64,000 nt of DNA from Planctomycetota bacterium (GTDB lineage Bacteria; Planctomycetota; JAPUJT01), in the NCBI GenBank assembly GCA_027296055.1, contig JAPUJT010000126.1, forward strand, positions 1 through 64,000, given 5' to 3'. The position numbers and the translations under genes are program-made. Position 1 is the stretch's first letter, and each line of letters starts with the position of its first letter. Below the pieces are notes generated by a model. That model searched no databases and was not told where the DNA came from. It saw only the letters and a list, made by a program, of their open reading frames with translations. Shown piece by piece: positions 39,191-48,800 of the stretch.

Positions 39191-40693
39191 TCAGGGTCCG
39201 TCGTTGAAATAGACAGCGCTGCTCAGACCCCCCGGAGGCGTCGCCGTGAAAACCTGGCCCCCAAGTAGAAGGAACCGCGGAGCGCCCAGCGGGACTCGGA
39301 TTGGGCTGACGAATGCGGCCGCGTTGTAGACGTTCGCCGCGATGATGGCGGCCCCGGTCAGGCCGTTCCAGGGGGACAGGCTACCGTCTGGCAGGACCGC
39401 ACTCCGCTCCGCCTCGCTGCCGCCGATGCCGCCGTTGTAGATCCCCTCCGCTGCCACGATCTGGCCAAAGGCGGCCCAGACGATGTGCTTTTTCCTCTGT
39501 TTGATCGCCCTCGCTGTCGCCGTCCAGGAGCCGATGGTCCCGTTCTGCGCCGAGGCCAGGTAGACGTCCTTCGTGCCCCCCAGCCGCCCTTGCTCGTGGG
39601 GGTCCAGGGAGGTGTCCGGGTCGCCGCTCACCACGTAAAGGCTGGCGCCGAAGCCGAATACCCGGGCAAACGACACCGGTGTGGGATAGTCATTGCTCGC
39701 CCTCACCCAGGGCTCGAGGGCACCGTCGCTCTGGACGCGTGCCTTGTAGACCGCCTCGCTAGGGGTCCCGTCCGTCTGGAGGCCACTCACAATGTACACG
39801 AACCCGTTGTAGAGCACCGCCGCCGGGCCGACGAGCCGTCTCGGGAGCGCGGCCGTCTGCGACCAGCTCCCCACGCTGCCGTCCAAGACCGAGACGCGAG
39901 CCATGTACACCGTGTCCGTGCCGCCCGGCGTGTCGGCCGCGTCCGCCTGGCCACCGATCACGTAGACGAACCTGTCGTCCGGGTCGAGAAGCCCTGCATT
40001 CTGGGGATTGGCCTCTACCAGGGCGTGGTACGCCCTCGGGGCCGGAAGGGAGTTGGGTTCCGTCGTCCACGCGGGGCCAAGGGTCCCGTCCGGAGCGAGC
40101 GTATTCGTATAGACCGCGGAGAGATTCGAGAGGCCATCGTTGCCACCGGCCAGGACGACGTAGGCGTTCGCGTCATCCACCCGCACGGGCGAAGCGGCCA
40201 GGCCGCGCATGGGCATCGGCAGGGGCGTGGTCTGGGTCCAGGTCAGGTTGCTTGGACTGAAGGTCGGCGTGTCCACAAGATCCAGGTCCACCCCGTTGCT
40301 GGTCCCCCCTCCGGTGACCACTGTCACGGTGACCGTCCCCGGGATCGGGAATGGTCCCACCGAGCCGGCCGACGGGACGACGGCCACGACGCCCGTGTTA
40401 GACCATCCGGATGACACCGGAACCACAACCGCCACGTTGGACGGATCCAGAGTATCAGTGAAATCAACCCTGCCCGGACGGGCCCCGAACCCGGATCCAT
40501 TGATCTCGATGGCGACATCCACAGGGCTTGCCGGGTCGCTCGATCCATTGATGTTCAGGATCGACGGGACGGGTGCCTTCTTCTTGTGGTGTCCTCCACC
40601 TCCGCAACTCCATGAGACGGTCGTCACCATGGTGACTGTGAGTGCCCATACGGCGAGCCTCGAGACGTGACGGGTGCCTCCTACAATCTTCAT
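39191..40693 (-). CDS. Kelch-like propeller lipoprotein with IPT/TIG domain (500 aa)
   Basis: ATG 40693 follows AGGAGG. The signal ends at SWSC with Cys30, followed by GGGGHHKKKAPVP, a Gly then Lys tether. Residues about 43-130 form an IPT/TIG Ig-like domain (LNINGSSDPASPVDVAIEIN; GFGARPGRVDF). Residues about 150-500 are Kelch-type repeats with LPxPRAYHALVE, VYVIGGQ and GSWSQTAALPRRL landmarks, about six blades. Probably a surface lipoprotein. Its tether resembles that of the beta-helix lipoprotein at 58.0-62.7 kb. A likely promoter lies at 40754-40781. Confidence 0.85.
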   Translation of the reverse strand: MKIVGGTRHVSRLAVWALTVTMVTTVSWSCGGGGHHKKKAPVPSILNINGSSDPASPVDVAIEINGSGFGARPGRVDFTDTLDPSNVAVVVPVSSGWSNTGVVAVVPSAGSVGPFPIPGTVTVTVVTGGGTSNGVDLDLVDTPTFSPSNLTWTQTTPLPMPMRGLAASPVRVDDANAYVVLAGGNDGLSNLSAVYTNTLAPDGTLGPAWTTEPNSLPAPRAYHALVEANPQNAGLLDPDDRFVYVIGGQADAADTPGGTDTVYMARVSVLDGSVGSWSQTAALPRRLVGPAAVLYNGFVYIVSGLQTDGTPSEAVYKARVQSDGALEPWVRASNDYPTPVSFARVFGFGASLYVVSGDPDTSLDPHEQGRLGGTKDVYLASAQNGTIGSWTATARAIKQRKKHIVWAAFGQIVAAEGIYNGGIGGSEAERSAVLPDGSLSPWNGLTGAAIIAANVYNAAAFVSPIRVPLGAPRFLLLGGQVFTATPPGGLSSAVYFNDGP

Positions 40694-40753
40694 GGTCTTC
40701 CTCCTGTGAACAGAACGGGAGCCGCAGATCGCTGGCCGGCGACTCCCCTCTCC

Positions 40754-40781
40754 TTTACATCCTGCCCCACCCGCGAGTCAA
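40754..40781 (-). promoter_or_regulatory. Promoter candidate for the Kelch lipoprotein
   Basis: On the minus strand TTGACT (40776-40781) and TGTAAA (40754-40759) are 16 bp apart, about 60 bp before the start codon. The rest of the 324-bp gap 40694-41017 holds nothing I can identify. Confidence 0.4.
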
Positions 40782-41017
40782 GCCTCAACTCTCCGTTTGT
40801 AGGACTCACGATGAGCGGTGGGCGTTGAGTGGTTCGACAGCCGGGGTTGATCCGGCAGATCACGCTGCTCGAACCGCTCGGGCCTGCCTACGGCCCGAGA
40901 CCAGAGATAGAATTATCATGGCAGGACAACGCTTCGAAGAGATAGGCGAGCATGAGCCCGAGAGATGTGAGGGATCAGGTCCGGAGGCCCGGGGCTGCTC
41001 GAATGAACTCCGGTCTG

Positions 41018-42043
41018 CTATCGGGTCAGTCGATGGGTCATGAGCTCGATGGCATTGGTCAGGCTTCGGCGCACAGTCTCGCTGGCTCCCGCGTCGCTCC
41101 CCGCGGAGAGGTTCGCCTCGTACGCTCGAAGGAAGTCGAGGATCCCCCGGTCCCCCAGGAGGGCGAGGGAGCGGATGGCGGCAGCCTTGACCTTCGCCGA
41201 GGCGTCGTTCCGGAGGACATACTTGAGTGTCTCGATGGATTCAGGCGTCGCCGAACCCGACATGAGGGTCACGGCGCCAGCCCTCTCCCACTCGTTCTGA
41301 GAGACTTGCATCCAATCGATCGTCCCTTGCAGGGAGGCGGTTACGGGGATGTTCTTCATGGAGATCCACGAGCCCCACTGGCCGATCTCGTGGATGAGGT
41401 CCTGACGATCGTCGACGGGGATCGTCGTGTCCTGAAGAAGATCGCTGATGAAGTCCGCGGTCTGCTCGCCGCCGCTGACCAGGGCTAGCATGAGGGCAGC
41501 GTCCCGGAGATCGTCGTTCTCCTCGGCGAGCCCCGCCGCCCGATACTGCTCAATGAAGTATCCCGCCGTGTCCGCGTCCAGCTCCTGGAGTCGGGAGGCA
41601 ATCTTGATCTGCTCGGCGGGATCGATGGCGCCCGTCTCGACGCCGAGCACGCCAGCGAGCATCTTCTTCGCGAACTCGAGCCGCTCCTCCTTCTTCGGCT
41701 CGTCGGCGTCATCCTCTGCAGCGACTCGCCGCTCCAGCTCTTCGACCTGAGACCGGAGTAGCGTGACTGCCTCGCGCTCCCGGACGAGCTCGGCCCGCAG
41801 CACCTCGGCCTCGGCGCTCTCCGTGGCCGTCGCCATGAGATTCGCCGAGGAATTTGAATCTACCTGCGCGACGGAAACGGACCCCCGGGGGAGCGAGTGA
41901 TGGGAGAGGACAGCCCTTTCGTCATCTGTGCGTTCAAGGGATGGAGTTGGATGGATGGCCCAGCCGACGGCAACGCCAGAAGCGAGGAACACGACCGAGA
42001 CAATGGCAAGAGCGGAAAGTGACTGTGCGCGTTTATCTGACAT
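41018..42043 (-). CDS. Membrane-anchored coiled-coil protein with HEAT-like repeats (341 aa)
   Basis: ATG 42043 follows GAGGAGGGGAG. Residues about 9-31 (LSALAIVSVVFLASGVAVGWA) are a single membrane anchor without a lipobox. Residues about 80-115 are coiled coil (AEVLRAELVREREAVTLL, then RSQVEELERRVAAE). Residues about 140-335 are helical pairs resembling HEAT repeats (RDAALMLALVSG; NDASAKVKAAAIRSLALLGD, then RGILDFLRAY). Such proteins are usually periplasmic scaffolds. No enzyme motif seen. Confidence 0.72.
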   Translation of the reverse strand: MSDKRAQSLSALAIVSVVFLASGVAVGWAIHPTPSLERTDDERAVLSHHSLPRGSVSVAQVDSNSSANLMATATESAEAEVLRAELVREREAVTLLRSQVEELERRVAAEDDADEPKKEERLEFAKKMLAGVLGVETGAIDPAEQIKIASRLQELDADTAGYFIEQYRAAGLAEENDDLRDAALMLALVSGGEQTADFISDLLQDTTIPVDDRQDLIHEIGQWGSWISMKNIPVTASLQGTIDWMQVSQNEWERAGAVTLMSGSATPESIETLKYVLRNDASAKVKAAAIRSLALLGDRGILDFLRAYEANLSAGSDAGASETVRRSLTNAIELMTHRLTR

Positions 42044-42272
42044 TCTCCCCTCCTCGAATAGAAGCGACCTCTTCCGAATCTCAGGAGACATGACGCAAAC
42101 CGGGTTCCAAGAAATGGGGCCCGAGTAAATCGCTCACATCCGATTTCGGAAACCATGACTGCCGGGGGACTTGCGGAGGGCTGGGGCATCGAAATAGAGT
42201 CTCGCCCTCACCTCGAAGGCATCCAAAATCGTGGCCGGGGCTGCAAGGATCTTTCAGCGGTAACGCCTCACC

Positions 42273-42522
42273 GAGTTTCATGACGCGCACCGAACCCCCC
42301 TCTGACCCCCCGAGTTTGGTGCGCGTCACGAAACTCTTAAAAGTGGGATTGGGGCGAGTAGAGGCGATTCTGACCCTGGATCCTCCTCATTTCCGCGATT
42401 CAGCCCTCCGGGAGAAAAGCAGTTAAGTCTTTCGAGTTTCGTGACTTGTACCCAAACTCGAGTTTGGTGCGCGTCATGAAACTCGTGCCCGAACGCCGAG
42501 TTTGGTGCGCGTCATGAAACTC
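42273..42522. repeat. Cluster of five 25-bp palindrome-ended repeats
   Basis: The unit starts GAGTTTGGTGCGCGTCA and ends TGAAACTC, so its ends are inverted repeats. Copies: 42273-42295 (minus, 23 bp), 42312-42336 (plus), 42434-42459 (minus, degenerate), 42460-42484 (plus) and 42498-42522 (plus). The last two are identical. Opposed pairs 1/2 and 3/4 resemble BIME/REP arrangements; gaps are irregular, which rules out CRISPR. The stretch 42044-42542 has no other feature except presumably the promoter of the HEAT protein. Confidence 0.8.
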
Positions 42523-42542
42523 TTGCGGCGGAAAAAGGCATC

Positions 42543-42794
42543 GTGTGTAATTTACTTCTCTCGAGGAGCGATTGGAGGGAGGCCTTCGTCCGGATCAAGA
42601 TGCAAGACATCCGATCGATGATCAAGGACCCGGAGAAGCCAAAGAAGGCCCTCGCGAGGCGCATCGTCTGCGCGCCCGTGGTCAATATCGACGGCGAGAA
42701 GCGTGCCTTCGTCAAGGAGATGGAGAAGGAGACGAAGCGGTACGAGAAACGAAAAGAGGCCCTCCGCGACCTGGAACTCCCCGAGATCCAGTAG
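42543..42794 (+). CDS. Small charged hypothetical protein, uncertain
   Basis: An 83-residue frame starts 20 bp after the last 25-bp repeat. The latter two thirds are highly charged and helical (MQDIRSMIKDPEKPKKALAR; EKRAFVKEMEKETKRYEKR) and look like real protein. The first 20 residues are less convincing and an internal ATG at residue 20 could be the start. No ribosome site is clear at the first ATG, and the 3' end lies 95 bp from the convergent giant gene. It may be a remnant. Confidence 0.4.
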   Translation: MCNLLLSRSDWREAFVRIKMQDIRSMIKDPEKPKKALARRIVCAPVVNIDGEKRAFVKEMEKETKRYEKRKEALRDLELPEIQ

Positions 42795-42888
42795 GTCCAG
42801 CCACGACTCTTCCGGTAACTCCCCCCGTCCCGGTGCCAAGCACTGCTCGATCCAGGCAAAAGGGCCTCGTGGCCATGAGGAAGACGGA

Positions 42889-45800
42889 TCAGAAGCGGCG
42901 GATGCGGTCGTTGCCCCAGTCGGCGAAGAAGACGACGCCGTTCGAGTCGATCCAGATCCCCTTGGGGAGGTGGATCAGGGCCTGAGCCGGCGGACCGCCG
43001 TCGCCCGCGAAGCTGGCGCCGCCGAGACCGGCGACGGTGACGATGATGTTGGTCCCGGTGAGGAGATCGACGGATCGGATCCTGTGGTTGTTCGTGTCCG
43101 AGATGAATATGTTCCCCGTCGTGGGATCGATCGCGACACCGCCCGGGCTGTCCAGGGACGCAGCGGTCGCCGCGTCTCCATCCCCGCCGAATCCTTGCAC
43201 GCCGTCACCGGCAAACGTATCGATGTTGCCCAGGGTGTCGACTACCCGTATGCGGTGGTTCCCCGTATCAGCGATGTACACCATCCCGGTCCCCGAGACT
43301 TCGACGTCCAGCGGGGAGTCGAGCTGGGCCATCGTGGCCGGGAGTCCATCGCCCCCGAAGCTCTGTGTCCCGTCTCCGGCAAAGGTATTGATGTTTCCGA
43401 GAGTATCCACGATCCGGATTCGGTGGTTGTCTCGGTCTGCGATGTAGAGATTCCCGGCCGAATCGAAGGCGAGTCCGGCAGGGTAGTTCAGCTCGGCGTC
43501 GACCGCCAGGCTGCCGTCGCCCGCGAAGGCGCCGTCCGAGTTGCAGATAGGGCCGAAACCGCCCGCGCCACCGGCGAACGTCACGATCGTATTCGCCACC
43601 GGATCGACCAGGCGGACGCGGTGATTCCCCGTGTCGGCCACGTAGACTAGGCCCGCGGCATCGACAGCGAGCCCGAGCGGGGCGCACATCAGGACGTTGC
43701 GGGCTGGAAAACCATCGCTCCAGCCTCTCGCCCCGGACCCGGCGGCGCGGGTGATGATCCCCGTCTGGGCGTCCACCCTACGGACGCGGTTCTGGTGGAC
43801 ATGGTAGATGTTCCCTACCGAGTCCACCTCCACGTCCTCGACCCACTGGAGGACCTCCGTCACGGCGGGGATGTTGTCCACGGCGAAGGGGAACCCCTGT
43901 CCGGCTGTCGTCCGGATGTCTCCTAGCGCGTCGACCGTTCGGATCCGAAAGTTGTTTCCGTCGGCGATGTGGACCTCGCCCCCCATGTCCACGGCAAGAT
44001 CCCAGGGCCGGTTGAGCCGGGCAGAGACGGCGAGGCCGCCATCCCCGAGAAATCCCGCGGTGCCCGTCCCGGCGAAAGCATCGATGTTTCCGCCGAGGTT
44101 TATGATCCGAACCCGGTGAGCGAGCTCCGTGACGACATAGAGCTGTCCGATAGCGTCAAAATCGAGCCCGACCGGATTGTTGAGCTGGGCGGCCGTCGCC
44201 AGCCCTCCGTCGCCCGTGTCTCCCTGGACCCCCGTCCCGGCGAATGTATCGATGATGTCACCGGCAGACGCGTCGACCCACCGGATCTTGTGGTTGTCCG
44301 AGTCCCCTATGTAGAGGTCTTCCGTCACGGGGTGGAGGGCGAGGCCCCTGGGCGAGTCGAGGAGCGCCGCTGTTGCCGGTCCGCCGTCTCCGGTATCTCC
44401 CGCGGCCGCTAACCCCGCGTAGAAGTTGATGATCCCCGATGTGTCGACGATGCGCACCCGATTCGCCAACCACTCACAGATGAACATCTCGCCATTGGAC
44501 CGGATGACGACGTCGAGTGGGCCTGTCAGGACCGCATCGGTGGCCAGCCCCCCGTTGCCGGGATTGCTGAGGCCCCCGCCGGCCACGGTGGTGACGATCT
44601 TCGTGATGCTGTCGACGCGTCGAATCCGTCTTCCTCCCCTCGTGGCGACGTGGAGATTGTTGTCGGAATCGAAGCTGATCCCCGCCGGACTGTTCAAGGA
44701 CGCCTGTGTCCCGGGCCCGCCGTCACCCGTAGATGCCTGGGCGCCGTTTCCGAGAACGGTCTCGATCTGCCCCGTGAAGGCGTCGATGCGCCTCACCCGA
44801 TGCTTCTGCTCCTCGGAGAAGAAGATGTTTCCGAAGTTGTCGACGGCGCACCCTCGAATGCTCGCGGCGATCCAGGCATCGCTGGCATCCCCTCCGTCCC
44901 CGTTGCCAGCCCCGGAGACGGTCGTGATGACGCGGTTATCCAGTCGGAAAGACGACGTGAAGGCGCTGGACCCCGGGCTGGCCGTCGGGACCTCCGTCGG
45001 CGCCACCTCGAGGATCACGTCGATGAAGTCCCCCTTCCCCAGGTCGGCGAACGAGTTCCAGACGAAGATGTGCTCGGCGCCTGCCGAGTCCGTGAGGAGA
45101 GCGATGCGTCCCTCGCTCGGGGTGCCTTCCGATTCTGTGGCAGCGAAGAACGGCCCAAAGACTCCGCCGGTCGAGTACCGCACTACGATGTCGGCCGGGT
45201 CCTCGTTGGCATCGGCGAGACGATACCGCATCGTGACCCGATCGTAAAGGATTCCGGTTGCCACGTCCCCGGTGGCCGTCACAGGTGTGTTGTTCACGAT
45301 GATCGGCCCGATCCGGCCGGAGAACGGGTCCGCATCGATCTTCGTGTCCTGCGCGATCACCGCCACATGGACCGCGGTATTGTACCCCGGGAGGTCGAGG
45401 GCGGTTTGCCACCCGATCGTGTGCATGGCCCCGCTCCCAGGGAGGGTGCTCAGGTTTCTCTCTCCATCTCCTATCGAGGGATCCAGCGCGGCGTCGAGCC
45501 AGGTATTGACGTCCACGGGCGGGCTCACCCCGACCCAGTACTTGACCGATATGCTGGCGAGATCGGATTCCGGGTCCACGATGCGGTACTCGATGGTCGA
45601 GGACCCGAAAACTTCCTGGGGTGGAGCGATTCTCCCGGTGGAGGAGACGACACGGTCTACGATCGCGTGCGGCGCGACGGTGTTGTCCACCGTGAAGACG
45701 CTCGTCTGCGCCGCCGGCCCGTCGCCCAGGAGAGGGTTCGGATGATCAGAGGCGACGATCCTGAGGACGACCTCCTCATTCAGCCCCAGAAGGTCGAGAG

Positions 45801-48800
45801 GGGTTGCCCAGGCGAAGATGTGGTTATTGAGGCCGGGGATCGTGGAGAGCCCGGTCACGCCGTCGTGTGAGGGATCGGCCAGATCTGGCGTGGCCGTGAA
45901 GAAATCGAACCCCCCGTTCGCCGAGTACCAGACCTGGATGCCCACCGAGTCCTGTTCCGTGTCGATCGTCGTATAGTCCACCAGGACGGTCCCCTCCTGG
46001 ATGCTGCCCGCGGTGGGGGACGCGATGGTCACGGATGGTTCCGCATTGTTGTTTATCAGGAAGGGTTTCGATGTGAAGGTCGCCCCCGGGTTCTGAGGGT
46101 CGCTTGGAGTGATGCGGAACGTTATCGTCTCCCCGTCTGTCTCGGGCAGATCCATATCGGAGTCCCATAGGAAAACGTGCTCGATTCCATCCGGCGACGA
46201 TGAGAGCCCCATGGTGCCGTCCCCTCCCCCCTCGGTCGCCAGCGGGTAATTTATGCCATCCGTCGAGTAGCGGAACTCACAATCGATCAGGTCGCTGTCG
46301 CCGTCGATCAGGAAGTACGTCACCGTCACCAGTCCTCCCCGGACGTCCCCGGCAGCGGGAGATCCAATGAAGGTGACGGGCAGGTCGTTGTTCTGGACGT
46401 CGACCGTGATGGTCACCGTCGTTCCCGCGCGGGGCTCGTCGTCTGTTGGTGTGATGGACAGGATGACGCCGGTCAAGTCCTGGATTCCGAGATCGGCGAT
46501 GGAATTCCAGGCGAACGTGTGGACGACTCCGGTCGGCGAGGACGAGAGGCCCGAGACGCTTCCCACCGTGATCTGCGACGGGACGGGCCCCAGGCCGGTA
46601 TCGTAGGTGACGGTGAGGTCGACCGTGTCGCTCGTCGAGTCGGAGACGCTGACTTCGAATCGGGCGAGGCCCGTGACGACCGACAGGGGAATGGGGCTCA
46701 GGATCGTGACCGAGGGGGCGTCGTTCCCTCGAGTGAACGGGTTCGACGTGTCCGAGACGCCGGTGCCGTCCCCATCGGAAGGATCGAGACGGACTTCAAT
46801 CCCCAACACGGCTTCCGGAGGGGGCGTCAGGTCTATCGCGGAGTCCCAGACGAGCGTGTGATTGATACCACTGGAAGATGTGGGGACCGCCGTGACCGTG
46901 TTGCCGGTGATCACGCCTACATCCACACTCGAGATCGTCATTGGATTGAAGATCACGCCGTCGGTCGAATAGAACGCCGCGACGGTCGCATCGTCCGCAT
47001 CGCCATCGAGGATGCGGTACGGAATCGTCACGTTGAGCGGGTACGAGCGGGAGATCGGATCGATCAGGACGATGGGGACGAGAGACCCGTTGTCGACCTG
47101 GAAATCGAGGGTCTGGACGGTTGCGCCGACGATCGAGTCGGACGGGGTCAGGATGACTCGCACATTGTCGGTGGTGAGCAGTCCGATGTCCGCGATGGAA
47201 TCCCAGATGAAGAGGTGCGGGGTTCCGACGGGTCGGGGGGCGGACGAGAGGCCCGCGATACCGTCGCTGGCCGGGGAGTTGCAGACGGCAGGTAGACACT
47301 CCGTGGCGGTCGCGGGGATCGTATAGGTCAGGCCCGCGTCCAGCGAGTACTCGAAATCCACCTGGACCGAGATGCTGTCGCTATTACTGTCGAACAGCGT
47401 GTGCGAGATCAGCACGTACCCGGACTGCACGCCGCCCGGTGTGGCCACCTGGACCTCCGGGGCGTCGTTGTTATCGACGGTGAAGACATTGGAATCTGCG
47501 GCAATTCCCGTCTTGCTGTCGGAAGGGATGATCCGGATGACGACGTTCGACTCGAGGGCCGGGCCCAGGTCAGCCAGGGTGAACCAGGCGAAGGTGTGCG
47601 AGGCTCCCGAGGTCAGGCCGGTAACACCTTCTCCCCGAGATGGATCGCGAGTTGCCGGAGAGAAGGGCCCGATCGGACCGCCCGTGGAGTACTCGACGAT
47701 CACATCGATGAGATCGCCCTCGAGGTCGGAAAGAGTGTAGTCGACCAGGATGATTCCCATCGAGGGGGAGGCTATCGGGCTGATCGTCGCGCTCGGGGGA
47801 TCGGTATTGTCCACGGTGAACACATCGGTCCATGCCACTGCGCCCTGCCCCAGGGCCGGATCGGCGTGGTCGCTCGGTGGGATCCGGACGACGACGTCGT
47901 CCGCGAGGACCCCGGCGAGTTGGGCCGTGGCCGTATCCCAGACAAATGTGTGCATCGATCCGGTAGGCGAGGTGGAGAGGCCCGCCGTCCCCTCGCTAGG
48001 CGGCCCAGTCCTCTCGGAACAGGAGATGAAGTTCTGTCCCCCGTCCGTAGAATACTCGACTCTGATTCCCGCTATGTCCGAGTCGAAGTCGAAGAGGGTG
48101 TAGTCGATCGTGACATCCCCCAGGACCTGTGGGCTGGAGGGTGTGCTGACGGTGACACTCGGCTCCGAGTTATTATTGAGCTGAAGTCCCGTGGCGATGA
48201 ACGAATTGCCCGGACCGAACGGATCCATCGGTGTGATCATGATCTGCACGGGGTCGATGGAGGTCGGGTTGGGCAGGTCCACGTCGGGGAGATCAAGAGC
48301 AGAGTCCCACTGGAAGAGATGGGAGATGCCCATGGCCGAACTGGGAAGCCCCGACGTTCCCTCGCTCCCCCCGCCCAGCTTCTCCGTCGCCAGGGAAGAA
48401 GTCACCCAGCCATCGATGGAATACTCCACGAAGATGTCCACCAGATCGTCGTTCGCGTCCAAGAGGAGGTAGGAGATGTTCACGTCTCCCCCGATCAGCG
48501 ACCCGTCGACCGGAGTGCTGATGAAGATGATCGGCGGCGTATTGTTCTGGATCGTGAAGTCCCCCGTCTCCACGGGAATCTCCTGGCCCGGCAGGGTGAG
48601 CGAATCAGTCGGGGTGATCCGGATCTTCACGAGGGAGCTGTTGTCGACGTTATCGGCGATCGAGTCCCAGGCGAAGTTATGCCCCTCCCCCGCCAGCGTG
48701 GATGTCAGGTTCGCCGTCTCGCCCACGGGAATGTTGTTGGCCACAGCCCAGTTCAATCCCCCGTCGGTGGAGAAATCGACAGCGATGTCTACCAGGTCAT

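Noticed and set aside
42273-42522. CRISPR array
   Set aside because: Repeats occur in both orientations with irregular or no spacers, and no cas genes are present.
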